DNA from: CAWDVK01 sp963805715
Lineage (GTDB): Bacteria > Actinomycetota > Actinomycetes > Streptosporangiales > Streptosporangiaceae
Direction of reading: 5' to 3'
Length of the DNA: 64,000 bases
Assembly: GCA_963805715.1 (NCBI GenBank)
Contig: CAWDVK010000019.1
Span: forward strand, 62,001-126,000
Shown here piece by piece: positions 16,056 through 26,904 of the stretch. The notes below the pieces were generated by a model. The model searched no databases. It was not told the origin of the DNA and saw only the letters and a list, made by a program, of their open reading frames with translations. The stretch's first letter is position 1. Each line of letters starts with the position of its first letter. A program made the position numbers and the translations under genes.

Positions 16056-17360
16056 ATGCGGCTTCGGTTATTCAGCCGGGTCCGGCGCGCAGCAATGCGG
16101 GCGCTGGGCAGAGACGGGCAGCGGCCTGCCCGCCAGGATCCGGCGCCGCGCCGGGCGCCGTCCGGCCAGGTCGGCAGCCACCGGCGGACAGCCATGCCGC
16201 CCGTGACCAAGCGTGATGACAGCAAGCCGGGTTTCCCGGTGGCCGGCGGCCAGCCGCCCGCTCCACCCGCGCAGCCCACCCGATCCGGCTCGTCCGGGCC
16301 GCCCGCCTCCGGCAGCGCAGCGACGCCCGGCGGCGCGACCGCAAATGGCAGCGCGCCCGCACCTGGCGGCGCGGCCACGTCTGACGAGGCGGCCACGTCC
16401 GGCACCGCGCCGGCTCCCGGCGGCGGGGCCCCGTCCGGCGGCGCGCCCGCTCCCGGCGGCGCGGCCCCGTCCGGCAGTGCGGCCCCGTCCGGCAGTGCGG
16501 CCCCGTCCGGCAGTGCGGCCAGGTCCGGCAGGACGGCCCGTGCGGGGGGCCAGCGGCGGGCGGCGGCCAGCCGCGGCGGCTCGGCTGGCCCGGCGGCAGC
16601 TCAGGCTGGGCACCGCCGCTGGGGCATCGCCAGGGCCGCTGTCCGGTCGGCGGCCGGAGGTGCTGACGTTCCGGCGCCTGTGCCGGTCGCGGCCAGGCGG
16701 GCAGCCCGCGCGGCGGCGGCCGCCAAGGCGCCCTGGTACGAGATTGCGCAGGCCAACCGGACGGTGGCCGGCTGGCGGCATTGCGGGCGGCTGGAGGACG
16801 TGCTGCAGCGGGACTGGCCTAGGGACGCCGTCCCGCCGCCGGAGGTCGTGACGGCGATCGACCGGCTGGCCGAGCTGCCCCGGCTGATCAAGGAGAAGCT
16901 GGCGGCGGGCCTGGATGCCATCTTCGTCGGCGCCGGCGGCGTTCCTGACCTGGACGAAATGGGCAGTCTTAGCGGAGTCATGCTGCCGTCGGGGCGAGCG
17001 ACCTGGGACGCGTGCGCCGGCGCTTATGGTGAGCGGAAGATCATCGTGGGGTCGCGCCCGTCGCCGACGCCGGACGTCATGTGCCACGAGGTCGGGCACG
17101 CCCTCGACGATATCGATGGAAGCGGCGGCCTGTGGCAGTCAGACTCCGACGAGTTCCGTTCGCTGTACGAGCAGTGCCTGCAGCACCTGGCCAGCAGTTT
17201 CCACCGGCAGCAGGGGCCTATCGGCCGCCGGGAGTTCTTCGCTGACGCGTTCGCGGCCATCGCCTCCGGGCAGCGGCCTGCCCTCGTTGACATGCTGGGC
17301 GGCAACACCAGGGCCGCACTCAACGTGATGCTCTATTTCAATGTGCGCTACGGCATCTAG
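16056..17360 (+). CDS. Putative zinc metallopeptidase with long low-complexity N-terminus (anthrax-lethal-factor-like catalytic pattern)
   Basis: 434 aa. The first 45 residues are strongly basic; residues about 60-220 are Pro/Ala/Gly/Ser-rich with short repeats; the last 190 form the apparent domain. It holds MCHEVGHALDD with H344-E345-xx-H348 and a possible third zinc ligand E393 in RREFFADAFAAI, the gluzincin-like arrangement seen in anthrax-lethal-factor-type domains. There is no signal peptide or membrane segment, so any export would need a non-Sec route. Codon 5 is TTA, extremely rare in this window. ATG 16056 has AAGGGAG nine bases upstream; ATG 16194 is a weaker alternative. A 96-aa gene follows after 15 bp. 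Substrate unknown. Confidence 0.6.
   Translation: MRLRLFSRVRRAAMRALGRDGQRPARQDPAPRRAPSGQVGSHRRTAMPPVTKRDDSKPGFPVAGGQPPAPPAQPTRSGSSGPPASGSAATPGGATANGSAPAPGGAATSDEAATSGTAPAPGGGAPSGGAPAPGGAAPSGSAAPSGSAAPSGSAARSGRTARAGGQRRAAASRGGSAGPAAAQAGHRRWGIARAAVRSAAGGADVPAPVPVAARRAARAAAAAKAPWYEIAQANRTVAGWRHCGRLEDVLQRDWPRDAVPPPEVVTAIDRLAELPRLIKEKLAAGLDAIFVGAGGVPDLDEMGSLSGVMLPSGRATWDACAGAYGERKIIVGSRPSPTPDVMCHEVGHALDDIDGSGGLWQSDSDEFRSLYEQCLQHLASSFHRQQGPIGRREFFADAFAAIASGQRPALVDMLGGNTRAALNVMLYFNVRYGI
16461..16532 (+). repeat. 18-bp tandem repeat inside the metalloprotease-like gene
   Basis: gcggccccgtccggcagt occurs three times perfectly (16461-16514), followed by a diverged fourth unit. It encodes the linker pattern AAPSGS and keeps the frame. 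Confidence 0.93.
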
Positions 17361-17375
17361 TGGGGTAATGGAGCT

Positions 17376-17666
17376 ATGTATGTGATCCGGCTGCCCAACG
17401 GCAATCTGCTGGTCCCTGATTCGGCCATCAGTGCGGAAGGCCGCCTGATGAGCGACGCCTATGTCGAGGTCAGCCCGGCGGATGCCGAATACGAGCGGTT
17501 TGCCGCCGAGGCGCTGACCCAAGATGAGTACGACCGGCGGCGGCAGAGCTGGCGTGAGGGCGACGAACCGCTCCGGCGGCAGTTCCTGGAGTTCCTGGCC
17601 CGCGGCGGCTACGCCGATTCAGGCTGCGGGGATCCGCCGGACGGCGACGGCGGCGGGCGCGGCTGA
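17376..17666 (+). CDS. Small acidic protein of unknown function, partner of the metalloprotease-like gene
   Basis: 96 aa, acidic overall, with no signal peptide or membrane helix. It opens with a predicted beta segment (MYVIRLPNGNLLVPDSAI), then a helical charged region (ADAEYERFAAEALTQDEYDRRR), and ends in a Gly/Asp-rich tail. It starts 15 bp after the metallopeptidase stop, so the two genes are probably one transcript and may act together, for example as enzyme and inhibitor or chaperone; that is inference. Its stop lies 18 bp from the convergent end of bldC. I do not recognise the family. Confidence 0.6.
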   Translation: MYVIRLPNGNLLVPDSAISAEGRLMSDAYVEVSPADAEYERFAAEALTQDEYDRRRQSWREGDEPLRRQFLEFLARGGYADSGCGDPPDGDGGGRG

Positions 17667-17684
17667 TCCCTGCGGCGGCTGCGC

Positions 17685-17885
17685 CTAGCTGGCCTTCTCG
17701 GCCGTCCGGTCCGGCTCGCCCAGTAGCGCGCGAACCTCCGACTCGCGGAACCGCCGGTGCCCGCCCGGCGTGCGGATGCTGCCGATGCGGCCCGATGCGG
17801 CCCAGCGGGTCACTGTCTTGGGATCAACCCGGAAGAGAGCAGCCACCTCGCCCGGCGTGAGCAGCCGTTCGCTGCTGTCGTCCAT
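17685..17885 (-). CDS. bldC: BldC-type MerR-like developmental regulator
   Basis: A 66-aa single winged helix-turn-helix protein with LLTPGEVAALFRVDPKTVTRWAASGRIGSIRTPGGHRRF split across its recognition helix and wing, nearly identical to Streptomyces BldC in this core. BldC binds DNA cooperatively at direct repeats and holds back developmental genes during vegetative growth. There is no effector domain, as expected. The gene is convergent with the small ORF at 17376, and its upstream region contains a 10-bp palindrome at 17922. Confidence 0.92.
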   Translation of the reverse strand: MDDSSERLLTPGEVAALFRVDPKTVTRWAASGRIGSIRTPGGHRRFRESEVRALLGEPDRTAEKAS

Positions 17886-17921
17886 ACGCTCGCCCCTCTG
17901 TGCTCATGGCCCTGTCCTAAG

Positions 17922-17931
17922 TGTCGCGACA
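17922..17931. promoter_or_regulatory. Palindrome TGTCGCGACA upstream of bldC
   Basis: A perfect 10-bp palindrome 37 bp upstream of the bldC start, in the expected promoter zone. It could be an operator; no regulator can be assigned. Confidence 0.35.
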
Positions 17932-17977
17932 AACGGCCTTTTTCTCCCCTAGATTCCGTAAAAACTGGTCTGAGAAT

Positions 17978-17989
17978 TCTCGCGCGAGA
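17978..17989. promoter_or_regulatory. Palindrome TCTCGCGCGAGA
   Basis: A perfect 12-bp palindrome, 93 bp upstream of bldC in the divergent gap. Candidate operator only; GC-rich palindromes of this size can also arise by chance in this genome. Confidence 0.3.
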
Positions 17990-18223
17990 TGCGCGGGCTG
18001 GTGGGCTTGATGATGAACTCTCCCCGTTCCTGCCTGAACAGGCCGGTGAACACTCCCGGAGTCCGGGTCAGCGAGCGGCCGGCGAGCCGGCCGGGGCCGC
18101 GCGGGGGGCCAGCGGCCGGGCTCTCGCCCGGCTCAGCGCCCGGGCCGGCCAGTGTTCCCGGCCCGTCTCCTGCCCGGGCCGGCCTGATCTGCCGTCGCTG
18201 GCTGCCGCCGCCACGGACTGCCA

Positions 18224-18229
18224 TAAGCT
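18224..18229 (+). promoter_or_regulatory. -10 box TAAGCT, probably leaderless transcript
   Basis: TAAGCT ends 6 bp before the ATG at 18236, consistent with transcription starting at or next to the initiation codon, and there is no Shine-Dalgarno. Confidence 0.45.
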
Positions 18230-18235
18230 GGTGCC

Positions 18236-18478
18236 ATGCGTGCCACGGTGTCGTACACGGTGCTGCGGCTGCTGCTCTTCGTCGTGGCGTTCTTCGCGAT
18301 CCGCGCGGCCGGAGCCAGCGGCCTGCTGGCGCTCGCCCTCGCGGCGGTGGTCAGCGGCCTGATCAGCTTCGTCGTCCTGTCGCGCCAGCGGGATTCGATC
18401 TCGGCCTCGATCAGCGGGCGGCTCAGTAACTTCCGGCACCGGCTCGACGAGGGCACCCGGGCTGAGGATCAGGACTGA
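18236..18478 (+). CDS. DUF4229 family small membrane protein
   Basis: 80 aa with two hydrophobic segments (VLRLLLFVVAFFAIRAAG and LLALALAAVVSGLISFVVL) followed by a charged cytoplasmic tail containing SRQRDSISASISGRLSNFRHRLDEGTR-type residues. This is the layout of the actinobacterial DUF4229 proteins, whose function is unknown. It appears to be a leaderless single gene. It converges on the sulfurylase/APS-kinase gene with 37 bp between the stops. Confidence 0.8.
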   Translation: MRATVSYTVLRLLLFVVAFFAIRAAGASGLLALALAAVVSGLISFVVLSRQRDSISASISGRLSNFRHRLDEGTRAEDQD

Positions 18479-18515
18479 GCCGGGGCTGGCTGCGCGCCGC
18501 TGAGCCGCGGCCGGG

Positions 18516-20126
18516 CTACGCGCGGTCTGCGGCCAGCCAGCCACCTGAGGTCAGCATCCCGACGACAACGTCCACGGCCTCCTGCCGCGAGAGTACCGAG
18601 GTGTCGATCGTCAGCTCTGCGTCGGCTGGCTCCTCGTAGGGATCGGACACGCCGGTGAACTGGCTGATCAGCCCGGATCGCGCCTTGGCGTAGAGGCCCT
18701 TGCGGTCGCGCGCCTCGCAGACCTCGACCGGTGTGGCGACGTGAACGAGGAAGAAATCCCCGGCGTCGCTCACCATGTTCCGGACCTGAGCGCGGGCCGT
18801 GGCGAACGGGGCGATCGGCGCGCAGATGGCGATCCCCCCGTGCCGGGCCACCTCCGCGGCCACGAAGCCGATCCGGGCGATGTTCAGGTCTCGGTCGGCG
18901 CGCGAGAACGTCAGCCCGGCCGATAGCAGCTGCCGTACCTGGTCGCCGTCCAGCAGCGAGACGCGGCGGTCGCCGCGCTCGCTGAGCACGTCACGCAGGT
19001 CCCTGGCCAGGGTGGACTTCCCCGAGCCGGACAGGCCGGTCAGGAACAGCACGAAACCGCGCTCTGCCCTCGGCTGCCGGGCCCGGCGCAGCTCCCTGGC
19101 CACCGCGGGCGGAGTGAACCAGGAGGGGATCTCGGCTCCCGCGTCCAGCAGGTCACCGAGCTGGTCAGCGGACAGGTCGCCCCGCTCCGTGCCGGCCTCG
19201 ATCAGCGACAGCGGGCGCCAGACCTCGGCCCGCGGGTCGTACGCCCAGTCGGCCGAGGGCAGCACCGGGATCGGCGCGCCGGGCAGCAGCTCGCCAGCCT
19301 GGCCGGCCCGCTGCCCGGCGGCTGCCGCGCCCGCTGCCTGGCCGTCAGCCATCATCTGGGTGGCGCCGTAGGCCGCGGCCACGTACGCGCGGGCGGCCAG
19401 CTCGCGGTCCTGGCCGGCCGGGTCATGCGGGCCGCCCCGGCTGCGCGGCGCGAGCGGCACCGGCACGATCAGCGTGCCGGACGGCAGGCTGCCCGCCGCC
19501 GCCAGCACCGCGCGGACCAGCGCCTCCGGCCTGCCGATGACCTCGACCGGCCCGGTGACGAGCGGCAGGACGAGCAGTCGCGCCTTGAGCTGGCCCGCCA
19601 GGTGCCGCAGCTGGCCGATCTGATGACTGTGCAGGGGGCTCCTGGTCGCGTAGGCCAGCACGGGCACATCGCCGAGCAGGTCCCTGGCCGTGGCCGGGCT
19701 GAGCATCAGCCGCCGGAACGGACCGTGCTCGGGCGCCCGGACGGCGCTGACCGGCCCGGACAGCCGGACCAGGCCAGCCTCGGCCGGGCCGCCGGGTGCG
19801 CCGGCCGGGATCTGCTCCTGCGCGGTGATCTCCAGGACGGCCAGCGGCGTGCCCTCGGGGTCGGCGAGCACCAGCTGCCGTGCCTCCGCTGCCGCGGCGC
19901 CCTCGGGCAGGTCGAGCGTCACGGGGATCGGGAACGGGGTGCCGTCGGTGAGGCAGCCGGACTCGGTCACGGCCACGGCGTCCGCAGTGGTCATGAAGCC
20001 GGTCAGCGGCGCGAATGCGCCGGACAGGATCAGCTCCAGGTCGCCCAGCTGCCGTTCCGTCAGCGTCCGGGACGCAAGCGCGCTGATATCGGCCGCCGAC
20101 GAGGCAGCCCGGGGCTCAGTGATCAC
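18516..20126 (-). CDS. ATP-sulfurylase-like domain fused to adenylylsulfate kinase
   Basis: 536 aa. The C-terminal domain (about residues 355-530) is APS kinase, which phosphorylates APS to PAPS: P-loop GLSGSGKST, DGDQVR, and FSRADRDLNIARIGFVA are intact. The N-terminal 340 residues follow the PUA-like plus sulfurylase layout, but the catalytic motif normally QxRNPxH is ATRSPLH, and the segment normally GRDHAGxG reads ADGQAAG. It therefore looks catalytically dead as an ATP sulfurylase. The frame is open to GTG 20159; I chose GTG 20126 because GGAGGG lies just upstream. No cysD/cysN genes are nearby. Sulfate assimilation or PAPS supply is the likely role. Confidence 0.8.
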   Translation of the reverse strand: MITEPRAASSAADISALASRTLTERQLGDLELILSGAFAPLTGFMTTADAVAVTESGCLTDGTPFPIPVTLDLPEGAAAAEARQLVLADPEGTPLAVLEITAQEQIPAGAPGGPAEAGLVRLSGPVSAVRAPEHGPFRRLMLSPATARDLLGDVPVLAYATRSPLHSHQIGQLRHLAGQLKARLLVLPLVTGPVEVIGRPEALVRAVLAAAGSLPSGTLIVPVPLAPRSRGGPHDPAGQDRELAARAYVAAAYGATQMMADGQAAGAAAAGQRAGQAGELLPGAPIPVLPSADWAYDPRAEVWRPLSLIEAGTERGDLSADQLGDLLDAGAEIPSWFTPPAVARELRRARQPRAERGFVLFLTGLSGSGKSTLARDLRDVLSERGDRRVSLLDGDQVRQLLSAGLTFSRADRDLNIARIGFVAAEVARHGGIAICAPIAPFATARAQVRNMVSDAGDFFLVHVATPVEVCEARDRKGLYAKARSGLISQFTGVSDPYEEPADAELTIDTSVLSRQEAVDVVVGMLTSGGWLAADRA

Positions 20127-20275
20127 GACACCCTCCGTCCGGCACGGCGCCCGCTCCACGGCGCACCGGCACCTCGGCAGCGTCGGAGCTGCCGAGCATG
20201 CCCGAGGCTACACGTGAAGCACCGCGAGGTCATGCACGCAGCCACTGCGCCCCCGGGTCACGGCACCCGGCCGGC

Positions 20276-21130
20276 TCACAGCACCCGGGCGAAGCTGTCC
20301 TCCGGCTTGCGGATGACGAAGCGGAGCTCGTCGTGCGCCGAGTCGAGCCGGCCACCGGACGCCGCGGCGACGATCTTCCTGGCGGCCAGGATGGTCCGCG
20401 GCGGCGGCCCCCCGGCCGGGCCGCTGACAGCCTGCCGGTAGGCAATGACCAGCCCGTGCCGGGCGGCGAACGCCTGGATCCCCCGAGCCGACGCCAGCGG
20501 CTCGTAGATCGCCGGGTGCGGCCCTGGCTCGCCTGGCCAGGAGCGGCGCCAGATCGCGCCGCGCAGCGGGCCCGGCAGCCTCCGGTCAAGAAAGCCGGCC
20601 GCGCTGTCCCTGTCCCTGATCCGCAGCAGCAGCAGGCCGCCCGGCCGCAGGGCGAGCACTAACCGGCTGAGCACGATGTCGGTCTCGCTGACGCGATCCA
20701 GCAGCAGCGGGCAGTGCACGATGTCGACGCTGCGCGGCGTGAGCGGGATCGTGCGCAGCTCGCCCAGCGTGGCCGCCCCCGGCTCCGGCCAGGCCGCCAC
20801 CGCGGCCCTGGTGACCGGGCTGTCGTCATCCAGCATGCTAACGGTGACGTCGTGGCCGCTCGCACGGATGGCGGCCGCGTCCAGCTCGGCGCCTGCGGTC
20901 GCGCAGCCGGCCTGCAGCACCGTGACCGGCCGGCCGGGCCGCTGCCGGGCATAGGCCAGGGCGAAGTGCGTGAAGGGGTCGCCGCCGGCCGGCGCCAGTC
21001 CGATCGGCGCTATCACCCCGGCCCGGTGCCGGCCATGCCGTCTCGGCAGTTCCTCGCCGCCGGGCAGAGCCAGCTCGGCCCTGCCGCGGCCGGCATCAGG
21101 ACGCTCGTTTACCCGCTGATCACTTGCCAC
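20276..21130 (-). CDS. Class I SAM-dependent methyltransferase-like protein
   Basis: 284 aa. The SAM-binding region is VTVLQAGCATAGAELD (motif I, degenerate because the usual D/E-x-G-x-G-x-G reads QAGCATAG), then HDVTVSMLDDD (acidic end of strand 2), SVDIVHCPLLLDRV (motif post-I) and LRPGGLLLLRIRD (motif III). The first 40 residues are Arg-rich and disordered. Target unknown. Codon 157 is TTA (20660-20662), one of only two TTA codons I found in genes of this window. It is divergent from mfd. Activity is plausible but not certain, given the weak motif I. Confidence 0.65.
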   Translation of the reverse strand: MASDQRVNERPDAGRGRAELALPGGEELPRRHGRHRAGVIAPIGLAPAGGDPFTHFALAYARQRPGRPVTVLQAGCATAGAELDAAAIRASGHDVTVSMLDDDSPVTRAAVAAWPEPGAATLGELRTIPLTPRSVDIVHCPLLLDRVSETDIVLSRLVLALRPGGLLLLRIRDRDSAAGFLDRRLPGPLRGAIWRRSWPGEPGPHPAIYEPLASARGIQAFAARHGLVIAYRQAVSGPAGGPPPRTILAARKIVAAASGGRLDSAHDELRFVIRKPEDSFARVL

Positions 21131-21263
21131 GACGCCATATCGTAGCCGTCCGAATACCCGCAGTGACTAAAGAGACGCGCGCCGCGGCGGCGCGTTGCGG
21201 GCGCGGCCCGGCATGGCAGCGCGGCCGGCGACCGGGTGCCCCCCGGCGCCGGCGCAGAGGCCG

Positions 21264-21269
21264 TAAGCT
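21264..21269 (+). promoter_or_regulatory. Candidate -10 box TAAGCT upstream of mfd
   Basis: TAAGCT lies 145 bp before the mfd ATG in the 284-bp divergent gap. It would give a long leader. An in-frame ATG at 21274 is too close to serve as start from this promoter. Confidence 0.3.
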
Positions 21270-21414
21270 AGGAATGTCCCGCCCCGGCAGCGGGGGCGCC
21301 CCGGCCGGCCTGTACGGCCGCCGGTGCCCCAGCCGCTGGCCGCGGGCAATTCGTGCTGCCCGCCGCCCTCCCGTCGCGGCGCTGCCTCACCCCGCTGCCA
21401 ACCCGAAGGAAGCC

Positions 21415-25134
<3,720 letters not shown>

Positions 25135-25142
25135 GCTCGCAC

Positions 25143-25158
25143 TAGGCTGCACTAGGCT
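25143..25158 (+). promoter_or_regulatory. Duplicated -10-like element (TAGGCT twice)
   Basis: The 10-mer actaggctgc is present twice in tandem (25141-25150, 25151-25160), giving two TAGGCT boxes 10 bp apart. They lie about 90 bp upstream of the SurA-like gene and directly after the mfd stop. Functional use is inferred from the match to other TAGGCT boxes before genes in this window. Confidence 0.35.
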
Positions 25159-25246
25159 GCATCCGGCCGGGCAGCAGGCCCAGCCCGGGCCCCGGCGTCC
25201 GCCAGCCAGGCCATGCCGGGCGCTCAGCGTGAGGAGGAACATCGTC

Positions 25247-25924
25247 GTGCGCCGCACCTCGATGAAATGGGCAGCGGTCGTGCTCGCTGCCGGCGCCGCG
25301 GTCTCCGCGTGCGGGACCGTCCAGATGGGCGCGGCGGCGCTCACGGTCAGCCAGCGGATCTCGTCGGCCACCCTGAGCAACGAGGTGGCGAATCTCACCG
25401 CGGCTTATCAGGCCGACCAGCACAAGGGCGTCAAGCCGCAGCGTCCCACCTCGCAGGAGCCGCAGCAGGTGCTCACCTGGCTGCTCCTGTTCCAGGTCTA
25501 CGACAAGATCGCGCAGCAGCACCGCATCTCGGTGACGCCCGCCCAGGTGCAGGACCAGCTGAACGGGCTGGGCGCGCAGGCTAAGCAGAGCGGCCTCACG
25601 ACCGCGCAGTACGCGTCGGCCGCCGGGGCGGTGCCGCCCGACCTGCTGCCCGAACTCGGCCGGTACTTCGCCATCCTCGGGGCGCTGCAGACCGGGCTGG
25701 ACGGCGGGAAGGCGCCGACGAGCACCACCGGGCAGCAGGCGCTGCAAGCCAAGGTGGTCAACGCTCAGTGCGTGGCGGCCAAGAGCATCGACATCAACGT
25801 GAACCCGCAGTTCGGCGTGTGGGACTACAGCACGTACTCAGTGGTCCCGGTGCCGCCCAGCCTCGCGGCCGCGCCGACCCCCTCGCCCAGCAGCTCGCCG
25901 GTCCGCACCACGCCGCCCTGCTAG
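25247..25924 (+). CDS. SurA-N-like lipoprotein, putative extracytoplasmic chaperone
   Basis: 225 aa. A basic start (MRRTSMKW), a hydrophobic core and the lipobox AVSAC with lipidated C22 mark it as a lipoprotein. The following helical region (SNEVANLTAAYQADQ, QQVLTWLLLFQVYDKIAQQH, SVTPAQVQDQLN) resembles the SurA/PrsA N-terminal chaperone segment; no parvulin PPIase domain is present. The C-terminus is a Pro/Ser-rich tail ending PPC. GTG 25247 is chosen over 25229 because the strong AGGAGG at 25232-25237 lies between them. The mfd - lipoprotein - mazG - eno order is the usual actinomycete arrangement. Confidence 0.78.
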   Translation: MRRTSMKWAAVVLAAGAAVSACGTVQMGAAALTVSQRISSATLSNEVANLTAAYQADQHKGVKPQRPTSQEPQQVLTWLLLFQVYDKIAQQHRISVTPAQVQDQLNGLGAQAKQSGLTTAQYASAAGAVPPDLLPELGRYFAILGALQTGLDGGKAPTSTTGQQALQAKVVNAQCVAAKSIDINVNPQFGVWDYSTYSVVPVPPSLAAAPTPSPSSSPVRTTPPC

Positions 25925-25936
25925 CCCAGCCACCGG

Positions 25937-26761
25937 ATGATGGCAGACGCTCAGACCGGCGACTCCCGCGGCGTGCCGGGCCGCGCCGGCGGGCAACCCG
26001 GCATGCGGCTGGTCGCGCTGGTGGAGGTCATGGACCGGCTGCGGGCCGGCTGCCCGTGGGATGCTCGGCAGACGCATGCCTCGCTGGCGCCCTACCTGCT
26101 GGAGGAGACCTACGAGGCGCTGGAGGCGCTCGACAGCGGCGACGCTGACGCGCTGCGCGAGGAACTCGGTGATGTGCTGCTGCAGGTGGTCTTCCACGCC
26201 CGGGTGGCCGCCGAGCGGACGGATGGCACCGGCTACACGATCGACGACGTGGCCGACGGGATCATCGACAAGCTGACCAGGCGGCATCCGCACGTCTTCG
26301 GCGACGTCAGCGTCTCCGGCGCGGATGAGGTGAAGCAGAACTGGGATGCGATCAAGGCGGCCGAGCGCGCGGCGGCCAGCGGCGCCCCTGGCTCGGTGCT
26401 GGATGGCGTGCCGATGGCCCAGCCCGCGCTGTCGCTGGCCGCCCAGCTGCAACGGCGGGCGGCCAGGGCCGGGGCGCCTGCCAGGCTGGCCGATCTGACC
26501 AGGCCGGAGGGGGCGGAGGCGCAGGCCGGCGCCGGGGGCGCTGGCCCTGCGGGCGTCCCGGCCGGGGGCGCTGACGCCGAGGGCACCGGCGACAGCGCCC
26601 CCGACAGCGCCGCCGAGGGCGGCCCGGCCGAACTCGGCGCACAGCTGTTCGCCCTGGTGACCCAGGCTGTCGCCGCGGGCCTGGATCCCGAGCAGGAGCT
26701 GCGGGCGGCCGCCCGGGCCTACCGCAGCCGGGTGGTCCGGTGGGAGCGCTCCGCTGACTAG
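25937..26761 (+). CDS. mazG: Nucleoside triphosphate pyrophosphohydrolase MazG
   Basis: Hydrolyses non-canonical (d)NTPs to monophosphates, cleaning the nucleotide pool. Family signatures are LRAGCPWDARQTHASLAPYL, the metal-binding EExxE pattern in LLEETYEALEAL plus LREELGDVLLQVVFHARVA, then RRHPHVFG and VKQNWDAIKAAER. The second half of the protein is interrupted by a disordered Ala/Gly-rich stretch (about residues 190-235) before a final helix. 274 aa. The start is ATG 25937 or the adjacent ATG 25940, 12 bp after the lipoprotein stop, indicating an operon. Confidence 0.9.
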   Translation: MMADAQTGDSRGVPGRAGGQPGMRLVALVEVMDRLRAGCPWDARQTHASLAPYLLEETYEALEALDSGDADALREELGDVLLQVVFHARVAAERTDGTGYTIDDVADGIIDKLTRRHPHVFGDVSVSGADEVKQNWDAIKAAERAAASGAPGSVLDGVPMAQPALSLAAQLQRRAARAGAPARLADLTRPEGAEAQAGAGGAGPAGVPAGGADAEGTGDSAPDSAAEGGPAELGAQLFALVTQAVAAGLDPEQELRAAARAYRSRVVRWERSAD

Positions 26762-26840
26762 CGGGCGGCGCGCGGGCCGGGTGGCCGGACGGCTGCGAGC
26801 CAGACGGCGTGGCCGGTGGGCTCGCCCGGGCCGGCTCCAC

Positions 26841-26846
26841 TAGGCT
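26841..26846 (+). promoter_or_regulatory. Candidate -10 box TAGGCT before eno
   Basis: TAGGCT lies about 58 bp upstream of the eno start, giving a leader of roughly 50 nt in the 143-bp gap after mazG. No clear -35. Confidence 0.4.
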
Positions 26847-26904
26847 CGCAATCGACCCATGAGCCCCGCACCGTCACCGGTGCCACCGTCTGGGAGTTCT
26901 TACC

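Larger units (their letters stand above)
17886..18235. other. 350-bp divergent gap between bldC and the DUF4229 gene
   Basis: No coding frame is supported. The bldC-proximal part is locally AT-richer and holds two palindromes (17922-17931 and 17978-17989). The distal part (about 18050-18220) is GC-rich. A -10 box TAAGCT (18224-18229) ends six bases before the next ATG. Confidence 0.6.

Noticed and set aside
21124..21414. N-terminal extension of Mfd
   Set aside because: Although the frame is open, the extension is Arg/Pro-rich, lacks a ribosome-binding site and would overlap the methyltransferase start.
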